Source: Escallonia rubra
Taxonomy: Eukaryota; Streptophyta; Magnoliopsida; Escalloniales; Escalloniaceae
Direction: 5' to 3'
Assembly: GCA_033065855.1 (NCBI GenBank)
Contig: JAVXUO010002982.1
Coordinates: 302,012-366,011, forward strand
DNA: 64,000 nucleotides
Shown: piece by piece, positions 33,695-46,990 of the stretch
How the letters are laid out: every line of letters starts with the position of its first letter
How positions within the stretch are numbered: position 1 is the first letter of the stretch
Notes under the pieces: generated by a model
Database searches by the model: none
The model's input: only the letters and a program-made list of their open reading frames with translations
Told to the model about the DNA's origin: nothing
Position numbers and translations under genes: made by a program

Positions 33695-36600
33695 CTAAAA
33701 CAAAATTCGTTGTCACGCGGCAACAAAATTAATTTGATTTCGTTGGGTGGTGATTTGGGAGTTAAGGTAGGGACTAGAGGAAGGACAAGGCTCAGAGCGG
33801 GGGGAAGTTCGTTCGGCCTATTCATTATTACTATTATTTATATTTATTATCATTTATTTGTAAGAAGTCAAGAGAGGGATGACAAAGCCTATCTGGGACA
33901 TTGGTAAAGGGATCAACCCAGGCTAGGCAGTTTTCTCCCATGATTGGAATTAATGTCTCCAATTTTTCCCTTCACTTCTTTTATTAATTGTCATAATAGC
34001 TGAAATCTTCCATTGTCGTGGAACTAAGAGCTACAGGTTTAGTTTTCCATGTTCCTTTCTCAGGTAATGTGTTTACTTGCTATTTTACCCCTTTTTGTGC
34101 TTAGCACTGTCTGGAACATAGGATACTGTGTGTTTTTGCTTCAGTGAGTTTGTTTTCAATGCTTGCCAGTTGCCCCAAGTCCTTGTTCGGGAGGATGGAA
34201 TGTTGATGGGGTGCTGATGTTTTCCAAATTTTAGTGAATAACTATTGTGACATAAAGTGGAGTATAAAACTTTCTGATCTTGTAACATTGAGTTTGAGTT
34301 GTGCTAATCATTATTCCATTGCCTTACTCTTTCTTATCATTATCAATATATCACACATGCCATGCTGTATATGCTTAGCTTCTTTTATTTTGTTTGTTTC
34401 TCTTCTTTGTTTCTGTGATGAGGTGGATCCCAACATGGGGATGATGGTGGGTGGGGGAATTTTGGATGAGGAAGGTGGAAATGATGGTACTTGGGATTCT
34501 TTTCAGACTTTTGAAAAGATGTTGTGGGGGGCATGGGAAGTACCTTAATCTTCTTGAATATTATGAGATTGAGATAGGAAGCTCACTTTTGAGTGATGGG
34601 CCTTTAAGGTATCAGGTACCCACTTCTGATAACCCCCCCCCCCCCCCCCCCCCCGCCACCCACTAATCTTTCAAGCTGTCGGGTCTTTATAGGAGTGGGT
34701 GATTCTTTAAATCCCAAGTGTTTTGGTGGGCCAACTTACTTGATTTTCAAGGGGTTGATTTTGATAAGTTGCTAATTTTTGCTGACCCTCTAGGCATTGA
34801 TCTTGGAAGAGTTGCTTGCTTTATAAATTTGTTTGGTGGATGGTGGCTTTTATTTTGTACATAGTTTGTAGAACCGGAGCAGACATCGAACCATTTTGAG
34901 AACCGGTTTACGGTTCATTGGTTCGACGGGTTTGACCATTTTTTCTAATTAAACATGTACATTTTTCAAGAAACTTACGGCTTGATTTGGTTTTTTTTAT
35001 ACACAAGCGTTGGATACTTTCTCGCTAATGCCTATCAAACTTCACTTGCAAAACAAGCCAACAAAACAAAACCAATATTTCCATACAAAACCTATATTTC
35101 CCCCAAGTTTTAGACCACTTCATATTCCAACGCAAGAGCTCCAAAATCTTCTACCAAAAGTATCTTACTAATGATCATTATTGGCATCATGGAGCACCAA
35201 CTTTTGTCTATACTGGCGATGAAGGGAACATTGAATGGTTTGTTGGCAATACTGGTTTTATGCTTGACTTTGCTCCAAAATTTCAAGTGCGATTGGTCTC
35301 CATTGAAGTATTACCACAAAACTCTTTACAGTTTTATGCATCTCAAAAGTATCTTAGGATATACAAATTTACAGTCAGAAGAAAATAGAAGTTTAGATAA
35401 AACCTAATTTGGGTGTTCTTGGAAACTGTTTCTTTGGTTGAGTGTTGATTAAAAGTAATTAGAGTGCTAATGGGATTAGTCTGAGTGATTTTTCAGCATA
35501 GGTTTTACGGATAATCAATGTCATTTGGGAATGACTCCCACAAATCTGCCAAGATTTATGTTAATATCAGGTAAATATTTGGGTGTTCTAAAATAAGCCC
35601 TTCCCTTAGGCAACGTTAGTATTGTATCAGTTCTAAGGGCAAAAACGACTTGAATATATGTACAAATTGACAAGTATTTTCGCATAACCGTACTTGCATT
35701 CTTGCAGAAAACGACTTGTACCAGAACAGTGGTCAACGATTTTGGCGGGAAGGGTAATGTGGGAAGTCCAAATTAGTTGATTTAAAAAAAACCCATTTTT
35801 TCTAAAGGCTACCCTTGTTCAGAAATTTTAAAAAGTCACCCCACTTTTTCTTAAATTTTCAAAAGAATTCCACCTTCCACTTACATTTATTACAAAACCC
35901 ACCTTGTTTCCTAATTTTCCCACAAAAAAAAAAAAAAAATTTTCAAAGATGTGGACTCGGCTATCAAAATAAAATTAAACAGTTTAGGAAATTATTTGCG
36001 CTGTTGTGCAAACTCATAATCGATTGTACATTTATTGTACGGTCGATTAACAGTGGGAGATCTTTTTTGCCTTTAAGGCCTGAGGACTTTACTAAAAACA
36101 AAAATTAACTAGAGATAGAATGCTAATCAAATCTATAAACGATGTGCCCACTAAAATAAAAATTATTCTTACAACACAACGAATACAAATACAACAAAGT
36201 ACATGATTTTCTATCGATACAAGACAGATCATGCGAAAAACTTGACAAGGATAAAATAAAAAGATAAGTGCACTCCAAAATTGACTTTTCAAAGTCAGGT
36301 TTGGTTTGTGAATTTGACGATCCCTACGCTGTCCTTTTCTTTCTTTAATACTCAGTTGTCGGCAACCGTCCTTTAATTTGCTTGTAAATGTTTATTCCCA
36401 TCCTTTGCCAATATCGGTTTATCGGCCTTTATCATCGACCGATTTACTCTTGTCGACATCTGTCCTTTTTCATGCAGTCTATTTGTTGACCACTTCCATC
36501 GATTGCTCTGCCCGCTTTTATAACTGTCCACCTCGTGTATTCGTGAAAACTGTTTATCAACTGCTGCTACCGATCGTCTTATCTTTTACTAACAATTGTC

Positions 36601-39600
36601 CACTTTCATGCATTCATGTCAAATCATTACTGCCAATTGTCTTGTTTTTTTTGACAACTGTTCTTCCCACACAATTTAAATCTCGTTTCTCGTGCAACTC
36701 ACATCAAACTGCTTGATTCTGTCATATCATTATTGACGACTGAGGACATCTTAATAGCTGCTTAACAGTTATGTCCACCTTTCCGATAAACGCATGTCTC
36801 TTCAAACACTTTTCTCGAGCGGTTCTCAGCTTTCCACGTGTCTAAACTTCTATTGGTTGCGGTAAGAAATATTTATGTAGCCAACAGAAACACGCATAAT
36901 CATGAAAAAGAATTATGGCGAATAAGTGGACGCAGGTAACCAATGACTGTTCCAACTTCATCGCGACTGCTTGATCCTTACTGACCACTGCCTCTATGTT
37001 TAGTTCTCGTTTTGTTACCGCGAGAAAAACTTAGCTGCGGACCACTTAGCCAAGTTTGTTAGCCTCAAAGTTAGTGCATCTACCCTTCGGCTGGACTCAC
37101 TCCCCTTTTGTTTTTTGGATATGTACGGGGGAATATTGTCTCCAAGTGTTCCCTTTCTGTAATACGTTTTAAACATTATAATTATTTTAGCTTTTGACCG
37201 ACAAAAAATAAATAAATTATATTCCAATAAAATCATGATCCATCGAATTTACCACATCAGGTGACTAGTCTTGTCTAGCATGGTGTGATTGGATGATGGT
37301 GGTGTGGCGGGGGAAATGGCCTGGTGTGATTGGATGATAAAGTCGTGGGTGGTGGTTGTGAGTAGCCAGGTCTAGGCAGATTGACATGTCTGAAATGAAG
37401 AAAGAAGGAAACAAGATAGAAAAAAAAAAAAAAGTGTTGAGTAATGTAGTTACATGTATGCCCTTACGCAAAGCTCACGTGAGAGGCGCATAAGTATTTA
37501 ATGGTGATCGTAATTATAACCCATAAACGGAATGATTTAATTGGTCAAATTAAAGAACCTAAAGTAAACTTTATTGAAAGTTCAACTATTGTTGGCATAA
37601 CTCCATATTTTTTCATGATTTTGTGAAAAAAATTATACAAGTATACTTGCAAGCACAAATCCCTTATAAGATTATTCCTAGATATATTAAATTGATTTCT
37701 AAGATTAGTCCTAAGATTACGTGAGTCAAACATAAACTTGTAAACTAATTTTTTTGATAAACAAGGCATTTTCTTGATAGAAACTATTTTGATATACCGT
37801 AATACTCCCCATTAAAAATGGAGTGTGAACCCATCTTGGACTTGAGATGATTAAAATGATCAAGGCCAAGCAACTGCGTAAACACGTCATTTGCAAAACT
37901 TTAGTAACCGTGATTAAGCGTTATTGAAGTTTTTTTATGATCAAAAAGAAGAAAACTGGGTGCCCATGTTCACAGAGTGAACTGATAAAAAAAAAAAAAA
38001 GGCATCTGGATACACAGGGCGGAGGATGAGAAACATTGAGCGTCCAAAAGCACAGACTGTACGAGAGAACAACGAATGACATATCAAGGTCCAAATATTA
38101 GACTTGAAATCGAGAATAGATATCATCCAGAATTACAAACTAGATGACAAAATGAGGTACAGAGTCGTAGAGTAGACAAACAACACATACTGATACCGAT
38201 CAGATAAAACAGAGACAAGATGTACATCTAGGTTCATTGACTGAATGAGAAAAAAGATGGTCGAGACTCATATATTGGACAAAAAATAGATACTTTGTGT
38301 GTCAAAATTCTCATATCTGACGTAAAATGAGAAAAGGTGTGCATCCATATGCACGACTGAATGAGAAATAGTGGGTCCAGATTCAGTGACCGAACAAAAG
38401 AATTGTAATTGACGTGTCATAATTCACAAATCTGACACGAAAGGAGAAAAGATGGCATCCAAATTAAAAGACCAAAAGAAAAATATAGGCAAAATTGGTC
38501 TATTCAAATTCATAAACCGGATAAAAGAAAGGCCAATATATGATAAGAACAAGGTACAGACGGAACTACAATAGGTGCAAGCATAATTGTCGTAGATACA
38601 AACAAAACGGTTGCGGGTGCAAGCGCATTGGCAATGGATGCAAGCTGTAAGAACTCGCAAAAAAAAAAATTTGATCGGCGAAATGGTGGATCAATGTTGT
38701 AAAAAATGAAGAAAAATTGCCGGACAAGTAGCGGAAGGTCGCCTTCCGAGTTGCAGAAACTAACGACGACTCTCAAAACGAGATCATTTCCTCCTCCGAC
38801 CTCGTGATAAGAGATAGTCAATGTAAAAACTGACTTCATAATTTTTATTAGTTTGTGAAGAGATTCATACTAGTTCAAGAAAAAATCATTCCTAAGATTA
38901 CTCCTAGATTACATTATTGACTAATACGATCACCCCTAAAATTATAGGGTCAAACATAATCATAGAAACTATATTCTTGATACACAAGAATTTTGATATA
39001 CCAATTACCATTATAACAAAGGATATGATTGTACAACTTATAAAGTTGTCTGATGATTGTATACAATGATTGATGATTGATAATTGAGAATAGTTGAGAC
39101 AGATGAATAAAAAGGAAAACCAATGGTCCTAGTGAGAGTGGAGAGCGTCATCTTTCAAATCCTGTGTGACATACAGACATTTCTTTCATTTTTTGAAGGA
39201 TGAGCTAATGTAGCATCATCTTGTCAATTGAAGGTGAATAAACGGATTGGACAAGTGCTATAGCACCCAGACTTCTCTGAAATAAATCAAAAGCAAGATC
39301 AAGTAACAGCATTGTCTAGTAAAGATGTTGAGTGAAGTCTTAAAAGGAAGCAATTGTAAGAAGAAATGGTTGTGTAATCTAACAATAGGCACTGAAGTAT
39401 CATTCACTTTCAGTGAAAGCTGAGTCATATACATGTGACAGGTAAAAATTTGTAAGTTGATAGTTACAACTCCTTATATATTGACAATTATTAAACGTTA
39501 AATATGTTTAGTGATTGTTGTGCTAACACTTTCAGTTGAAATTCTAAACAATACTTTTTTAATGTCACTGAATAAAAGTCACTAAAAATATTTAGCGATT

Positions 39601-39883
39601 ATGAGATGTTACAACTATCTTCCTAAAACCCGAATAACGCCAAAATTTTTCCCATGTCACATGGGTCGAATTTAAATATTTTAAGGGTTTTGAGACCAAA
39701 CAAACCGATGTTTTGAGTCTTGTGTAACCTCGGAGCATCTGGGTGGTTGGTTTTGAACAACCGAAGGATGGGTATTCCCTTGTCTAGAATTTGTTTTTGG
39801 GTGAAAGTCATTTATTAATCCCAAGAATCATATGTACACTTGATTTATAATATCCCACACATACCTAACATTTTCAATATGAA
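33695..39883. other. long gene-free stretch
   Basis: The first few hundred bases should be the 3' UTR of the CCCH gene. The rest is AT-rich with only short, unrecognised open frames. A 22-base C run lies at 34633-34654, and a short GT-rich near-duplication containing GGTGTGATTGGATGAT lies at 37281-37340. No RNA gene, gene or complete transposon was recognised. Confidence 0.5.
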
Positions 39884-40551
39884 CTAGTTTTGATCCCGTG
39901 CGTTGCACACGGGAACAATAACTATCAAAATACTTATTGAGAGATCTCGTAATTGTATGTCTAATAACAATTACAAAATTGATAGTGACAATAAGATAAT
40001 TTAAAATTTATTTTTACCTTTTTATATGAGTTCGCCTATCAATTTTTATCGTTAAAAATGAACTTGAGTAATAATTGTTAGTTTTTAGTGACTAATAAAG
40101 ATGAAAAATAGTGTATGAAATAAGAGAAATAGTCTCTATTAACGAATAGCAATTGCAGTGATAATACTAACAATAATAACCCGTTTGTTGAAGTTGTATT
40201 ACTCAAGACCACCAAGAAAGGAGTAACAATACATAATAAATAATTGAAAAAAAATGGGAGAGTAAACAATATATGAAACTTATAATGAAATAAAAGGAAG
40301 GAGATTATGGTGGTTTAAAAGAAAAACTAATCGAGATTATTGTATTTTTCTAACCAATGAAAAAGATTTAAGATTAAAAAGGAATATATAGAGAATTACT
40401 TTTATCAAAATCTAGAAATTAATGGAATTGTAAAGATATCAATAAAATTTTTGAGTGAGACATGTTAAGTTGTTAACATAGAAGAGAGAGAAATGTAAAA
40501 TACTTATTGATTGAATTTCAAATGGAAAGAATTATATCAAATCAAATTGTA

Positions 40552-40592
<41 letters not shown>

Positions 40593-40743
40593 TCCAAATC
40601 ATTAAATATAAAGGTAAGCAAATTTAAAATATTTTAAAATTTTCAAAATAGGAAAGTCCACGTGGCGAAGTAAGAGATTGTCCAAGTAAGCGATGACTGG
40701 ACAACATTCTCTCAGCTTCGGCTTTCATATATATATAATTAGA
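39884..40743 (-). mobile_element. non-autonomous Helitron
   Basis: On the minus strand the unit starts TCTAATTATATATATATGAA after a host A, and ends with a 7-bp-stem hairpin (TCCCGTG, loop TGCAACG, CACGGGA), then TCAAAA and CTAG, followed by a host T. Terminal TC, hairpin near the end, CTRR and A/T insertion without duplication are the Helitron signature. The 860-bp interior has no helicase and includes a TG/AG microsatellite. Confidence 0.75.
40552..40592. repeat. (TG)n(AG)n microsatellite
   Basis: A compound dinucleotide tract of TG units followed directly by GA units, inside the Helitron. Confidence 0.95.
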
Positions 40744-40839
40744 TTACAATACCCCTCCCAGTTCAATATAATAATATTCCTTTATTTATTTCCCAATTTT
40801 CACAAAGTTTCCTGTTGGTACTTGAGTTAGGTTCTTGCT

Positions 40840-42317
40840 TCTAGCTTCTCACCCTCCATTGTATCCAATGCTTGATCAATTGCATAACATCCTCATATGA
40901 CGTGGCTTGTTGTGTGAAGATTCTAGTGTTCCTTTCTCTCCATGTCATACACAGTAACTGCAATTCCTAGCTTTCTCAACTTTGTTTTGAAACTGTTACC
41001 TCTGAACTTTGAAACTGCATAATCCAAGCATTGCCTCCATGAGTTCCCTTGATTTGTTATCAGCATCTTGTTCCAAACCACCTGCCATATTTTCTTTGTA
41101 AACTCACAGTTCCAGAATAAGTGGTTTACATCTTCCATTTGCTAGCTGCATAGTACACATTTGTCATCTGCTATGAAGTTCCAGTTCTTCAATTTGCTCT
41201 TTGTTCTGAGCCCATCATTATAGAGCATCCATAAGATACAAGCACATTTAGGAATGTTGCCTGTGAACCACACCAATTTCCACCATGTCACATTTGCCTT
41301 CTTAGTTCTCATTGCATCCCAAGCTGAGTTTACCGTAAATTGACCATTTTTGTTCTGATTCCACAAGACTTTGTCCTCCCAGTCTCCCTGAGGCTGTGGT
41401 ATGCTCCTTATACTTTCCTTCCATAACCTGAGAGCTGTTGATCTGGCTTGAGGTATAGCCCATTGATTGTTTTCAATAATGGCTGCCACCTTACATTCTT
41501 CCCCCAAACTAGAATCATAAATGATTCTATTCCCAAACTGATTAACTAGGCTTCCTTTAGGCATCCAGCTGTCATACCATAACCAGGTCATTTGTCCATT
41601 TCCTATGTCATATTTGATATACTGATGGACTTGGCCTATGAGTTTGATGATCTTGTTCCAAGTCCAAGATAGTGTAGCTGGTGGCTTGAAAGACCATAGA
41701 TTTTTCCCTTAAAGTATATATGAATGGCACCATTTGACCCATAAAGAATCTTTCTTCCTTGCCAAATCCCATATATGTTTTACCAAGAAAGCTATGTTCC
41801 ATTCACCCAACCTTTTCATACCAAGCCCTCCTTCTTGTTTTGGCACACAAAGGTCCTTCCAAGCCACTTTAGCTCCTGTGCATTTAGTGTCTTTTCCATG
41901 CCATATAAAAGCCCTTATCTTTGTTTCAATTTGTTTGATGATTTTCTGTGGGAGAATAAAAATTGAACACCAATAAACCTGTATACTCAATAGGACTGAA
42001 CTAGCCAACTGAATCCTTCCTGCATCAGAAAGGTGTTTTGTTGACCAACTTGATATCTTCTTTGTGAGCTTCTCAATCAATATTTGACAATCCTTCTGAG
42101 TTAGCTTGGTTGTAATGAGGGGCACTCCCAGGTAAGTGATAGGCAGCTCTGCAATAATAACATTAATGGCTTGTTTAAGCTGATTCTTCACTTCTTCTTT
42201 AACCCCTGCTATAAACAAGGAGCTTTTGTTCAAGTTTGGGTATAACCCTGAAAGAATACCAAACTCATCCAAAGCCTGTTTGATGATGGCCAAAGATTCC
42301 TTTTCTGCTGCAGCCAT
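40840..42317 (-). mobile_element. 5'-truncated LINE, reverse transcriptase C-terminus
   Basis: A frame of about 200 codons (42317-41709) has the post-catalytic reverse transcriptase blocks PNLNKSS, PITYLGVPL, ISSWSTKHLSDAGRIQL and KQEGGLGMKRL. Further frames at 41591-41142 and 41138-40923 carry the zinc-binding module (KCVLC, HLFWNC) but are separated by a stop. The polymerase core and endonuclease are missing. It differs in sequence from the LINE at 11-20 kb and is another family member or family. Confidence 0.8.
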
Positions 42318-42600
42318 GATGAACAGAAAGAACCCTTGTCTAGATTTTGGTCTTACTTTGAAAGATGTTCAGGTTGGTAACTACATAGATAATGTTGTTA
42401 TTTTTCTTCCACATGGTCATTTGTTTGGAAGGTCTAAGTTAAGCATACCTCATACTAAAGTTGAGGATTTTCTTGTTTGGGATATGCATGCCAGTGAGCC
42501 TGAAGATCATTTTGGGAAGGACAAAACCCGTGTCATTGGTTTCCAATTGATCTTATTAACTACCATTAAGGAGAAATATTTTTTTGTTACAAAAGGCTGA
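42316..42600 (+). other. unrecognised open frame, about 94 codons
   Basis: Directly abutting the truncated LINE end, the plus strand stays open to a TGA at 42598-42600. It encodes a mixed, non-repetitive sequence with stretches such as LDFGLTLKDVQVGNYID and FLVWDMHASEPEDHFG. Composition looks protein-like, but I recognise no family. It could be a gene fragment next to which the LINE inserted, or chance. Confidence 0.25.
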
Positions 42601-42799
42601 ATTGTAAGGCTCTGATCCAACCGACATGGAGTATTGCGTGTCAGGATCTTACAAGGCCGCCACATACATATGAACTCTTGATTCCACATGTATATCAGGG
42701 TCGAAGTGAATGGGAAATCTGCATGTGGAGCACATGCAGGACAAATACGTATGTGGCGGCCTATTTTGTTATGGTTGTGGTTAATAGGTTATCTTGAGT

Positions 42800-43185
42800 A
42801 GCCTATTTTGTTTGCTGTAATAAGACAACTGATGCTTGACAGGTGGTTGTGTTGTTCTTTCACGAGGTTATGTGTCTTCATGGTTTACCTATGTCTATTA
42901 TGTCAAAATCGCAATGTAAAGTTACTTTTGGAAGATATATTAGAATCTAGATGGTACACAACTAAAGCCCTCATCTACCTTTCACCTTCTATAACCCATC
43001 GGCAAAATGAGGTATTGAATCGTAGTTGAGTGATATTCTTAGAAGTTTCATAGGTTGAGCAACATGGTACATGGGATTACTTATAGCCTACTGCTAAATT
43101 TGATTATAATAGCTCCGTCAATCATTCTACTCGTAAGAGTTGGTTTTATATTTTTCATGGGTTGTGGCGTCCTATCCACAAATAC
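42800..43185 (+). pseudogene. Ty3/Gypsy integrase relic, copy 1
   Basis: Shifting-frame translation gives LHGLPMSIMS, FGRYI, then a HRQNEVLNRS block, then FDYNSSVNHSTRKSW. This is the order of the integrase core C-terminal half of Gypsy polyproteins (LHG.P.SIVSDRD, HPQTDGQTEV.NRSL, FAYNSS.N.ST..SPF). Many stops and frameshifts; a dead remnant. About 375 bp are repeated at 45525-45900. Confidence 0.65.
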
Positions 43186-43189
43186 GCAT

Positions 43190-44220
43190 AGAGATTTATC
43201 AACTTTTCAGAATTGTGACTATGCAGCTTGGGGAATTACCGGATGAAACATTTTTTCGTGGTTTCGGACTACTACACACCAGTTGATCGAAGAAGATTAG
43301 TATTAGAATCAAATGTTACCATGTGAAAACTTATCGAAATGTTTGTTAATCTAAATTATGCTCTTTTTGCTTTTTGGCATGTTTGAAAATTTTACCAAGT
43401 TTTTAGAGTGTTATCTGAATCTATCTATTACGTATTTGAAGTTGGTTATCACCTTCTTTACAAAACTCTAATCCTGCTATTTTGAATTCTTACAATTTTA
43501 AAATAGAGCTAAATAGATACTAAAAATTGAACGACAAAAAAATAACCTTCAACCCCATCAACTCTAATTATCCAACCCCATAATCCCCCTTCCCCAATTT
43601 CATTATCAACTACCTCTCTTCCCGTGCATATCACATGATTTTAGCAGTGTGTAAGTATCGACTTTATTCGGTGTTTTAAGCTAGTTTGACTTATCAATCA
43701 TAACTTATTTGATATGTAATGACTCTGTGTGTTCAACTCAAGTTGTAGATGTTACAAAAACTCAAATGCAAAAGAAAATTATAATGTGGAGGGAGTATTA
43801 TGAAGGCAAATATCTACTTTCACGCATTTTGTCAAATATAATTTTTGACACGTAATATTGTGCTAAAAGATAAATATTTTATCCCAATGCACCTTTTTTT
43901 CTAAAGTGGTGGGTGTGAGCAATTGTGGAGGTGTTACAAGAAGGGTGACATCGGAATCAAATGCCGAATATGAATATGCACGAGATAAGACAAGGGACGA
44001 GGGGAGTGAGATGAGGGGAGGAAGTACAATGATCTGATAAAAACCGATATCTGGAGGCAACAAAGAAATGATCTCCCTTAATGAAGGACCAAAATTTCAA
44101 ATCCTTAGACCTCGAAGGTAATAATTGAAGGTGCAGAATTCGGGAAACAATGATTGAAGGAAAAATATGAAAAAGAACTCTCAAATCCCCTATATGAGTA
44201 GTAGAGATAAAAAAAAAAAA
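43190..44220. other. no gene recognised
   Basis: AT-rich DNA between the Gypsy relic and a LINE fragment. A GGAGGGAGTA motif at 43789 resembles a Stowaway tip, but no partner end was found. Confidence 0.4.
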
Positions 44221-44363
44221 ATAGTCCAATTAGCATCTTTCACTAGTACGAAAATGCTGCAACAACGAAGGAGATGTCGAAAGTAGCCACCAATCCATCC
44301 ATACCGAAATTGATCAACCATCTTCTATATGTCATTGGACGCCCTGCTTGAGAATGTGCTGTC

Positions 44364-45510
44364 TTACCAGAATACTTCTCCATATCCATGAGCAAGTTCG
44401 ACATTGATTATGCTGAAGATAAATACGCCTAGCAAAGTAACGTCCTTTAGTGCCCGAGCAACAACACTTTGAGGATGATACCAAATTTTGCAAGCCTGTT
44501 TAGTGAGTAAGGATTGATTGAAAATTTTAAAATTTTGGAAACCCAAACCTCCCTACTTTTTAGAAAGACATATAGTAGGCCATGCAATCCAGTGAATCGA
44601 TTTACGAGATGCTTCACCTGACCTCTGAAAAACGGGCTAAAATTTGATCTAGTTGATTGTAAACCGAGACATGAAACTTAAAAATAGACATATAATGCAC
44701 CAATAGGAAGATAACACCGAATAGATAAGAGTAGTTGGACCTGCTTTATTTAACAAAAGCCCTAAACAATACGCACACCGATCTTGAACTCTCTGAACCA
44801 AAGCTCGAAATTGAGAGGCCATATCTAACTGAATACCAGGATATTCCCGAACTGCGGGTTGGCAAAGAACTCAAAGCCTTATTCAATTAAGTGACGACTC
44901 TCATCACTAGCATTAGGGCTAATCACTTAATTGGATTTTGACCAGTTGATTTATTGACCAGACATCAGACAAAAATCTTTCATAACTTTTTTAACTGCCT
45001 CGATGTCTTGAATTACATATTTTCTAAGGCTGAGATATAAATAAATATCATCTGCGTAAATGAGATGAGAGATTGACGGAGAATGTTTCCCTTAAGTCCA
45101 TGAAATTGACCTTGACTTTCAGCATGAACTAAACTAGCAGAGATGACTTCTGCACAAAGGATAAATAAAAACGGTGATAGGGGATCGCCTTGTCTAAGAC
45201 CACACGAAGGATCAAACAGAGGGGTAGGTGACCTATTGATCAGAATCGAATAAGAGACACTAGAAACACATTGAAGTATCAATAATACCTGAGAGCTAGG
45301 AAAACCCAAACCCAATAAAGCCTCATGAGGAAAACCCAATTAATCCGATCAAAAGGTCTTGCTCATACCCAATTTGAGAGTCACTAAGATAATTCCTCAT
45401 TTGGTTCTTTTCCAAACACACTCCCTAAGTTCTTGGGCGATCAAAACATTATCCGAAAGGTAACGGCCCTCAACAAAAGCATTTTGAAAAGCGAGACCAA
45501 ATCACCCATA
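44364..45510 (-). mobile_element. LINE reverse transcriptase fragment
   Basis: The minus strand gives SVSYSILINRSPTPLFD, GLRQGDPLSPFLFILC and a damaged catalytic region around 45040. Weaker blocks of the reverse transcriptase C-terminus continue to 44364 (FQNFKIFNQSLL, KQACKIW). Multiple frameshifts. It lies between the two Gypsy integrase relics. Confidence 0.75.
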
Positions 45511-45524
45511 ACATGTTAATATGT

Positions 45525-46160
45525 TATTTGAGTTGCCCATTTTGTTTGTTGTAGTAAGACAACTGATGCTTGAAATATGACTGTGTTGTTCTCTTACGAG
45601 GTTGTGTGTTTTCATGGTTTACCTATGTTTATTATGTCATAATCGCAATGTAAAGTTACTTTTGGAAGATATATTAGAATCTAGATTGTACACAACTGAA
45701 TCTCTTCTCTGCCTTTCACCTTCTAACCCATCGGCAAACCGAAGTCTTGAATCATAGTTGACTGATATTCTTAGAAGTTTCATAGGTTGAGCAACATGGT
45801 ACATGGGGTTACATATTGCCTACTGCTAAGTTTGATTATAATAGCTTCGTCAATCATTCTACTAGTAAGAGCTGGTTTTAGATTTTTCATGGCTTTTCCC
45901 TGGCCAGTCCATTGACCTCATTCCATTACTTGATAGCTCAAGATGTTCGTGATGCCGATGCCGAAATCACACCTAAAATTGCTTTGAGCAATGACAATAG
46001 AAACTTGTCCTATTTTTAGTCTCCCTTAGAAACTGTTACCTGTTTCTTTTGCATCAGTACCATAAGTTTGTGAGGGATCGGTAACACCCAAAGTTTTTTC
46101 CCAGGCATCTATTGGAATCGAACATTTGCAGTTGCCACATTGTTACAAGATTGACTATTC
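45525..46160 (+). pseudogene. Ty3/Gypsy integrase relic, copy 2
   Basis: The first 375 bp are a direct repeat of 42800-43185 with scattered differences. It then continues further downstream than copy 1, with blocks resembling the integrase tail (ITPKIALSND, then FFPGIYW). Frameshifts and stops throughout. Confidence 0.6.
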
Positions 46161-46379
46161 TATCTGTATAGTGGGAGAACTAATTAAAATTGCCAGATTC
46201 CTTGAGATCCCAAATCATTTCGTCCTCATGACCAGCAAATGAAATGTGGCGAGCTAGCATGCTGGAAGCAATGTGATTGGAGACTATTGACGTAATTAGG
46301 TTTGAATCCCAGACCCCTAAACCCCTAGAGGGTACGGTCAGCAACAAGTCTAATCGATTGATTCACACCAATATGTTGG

Positions 46380-46990
46380 GGTAATTTTTGGAATCCATAG
46401 CTGCGTCATTAGAGATTATCGATCGTTACCAACATGCCATCGCGAGCCCTAAAGTACCCTCACATCGTGAGCCCGAGGTCCTGGCTTTTCCTGCCAAGCA
46501 GGAGCGTAATTTGCTAGCAGTACAAAGGCTACGAGACATGAGAGTTCTAAGAAAAGCTTCCAGCTTTACTTTGCAAGTAAACTTGACTCAAAAGTCTGGT
46601 GTCTCTACCCTCCTTCGTCCTTCCGGCCACAAATCGTGTTTCAGTTTAGCCACTGAATACCTTTCTTTGTACCTTCCGCAGACCACCAGAAATGACCAAG
46701 GATGGGGTCAATTACCTTGCAAACATGAGCCGGAAGGAAAAACCTCCACATGATAGTTTTTAGGCGAGTTGATACCACAGATACTATCAATGTTAATGTT
46801 CCAGCCTTGTTCTGTAATATTCCTTTTCAACCGTCGTAATACGTTGTTTACCACATTGGAGTCCGTATTTATCGCCTAAGATGTGCACTCGAATGTTGAA
46901 CAATCTTCTCTCTGCTGTGTCCTTACATGTTTAAAGATTTGATTGCATTGCTTACTCGAGATCACTTCAGATACCAGGCCTTCTGGTAGT
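46380..46990 (-). mobile_element. LINE fragment, reverse transcriptase thumb region
   Basis: The minus strand reads GWKGILQNKAGTLTLI, then FFLPAHVCKVIDPILGHFWW, then KKGIQWLN, the usual succession after the LINE polymerase core. Stops interrupt it. A 121-codon plus-strand open frame at 46388 is the shadow of this fragment. Confidence 0.65.

Noticed and set aside
46388..46753. 121-codon plus-strand open frame
   Set aside because: The opposite strand carries clear LINE blocks (HVCKVIDPILGHFWW, KKGIQWLN), so this is a shadow.
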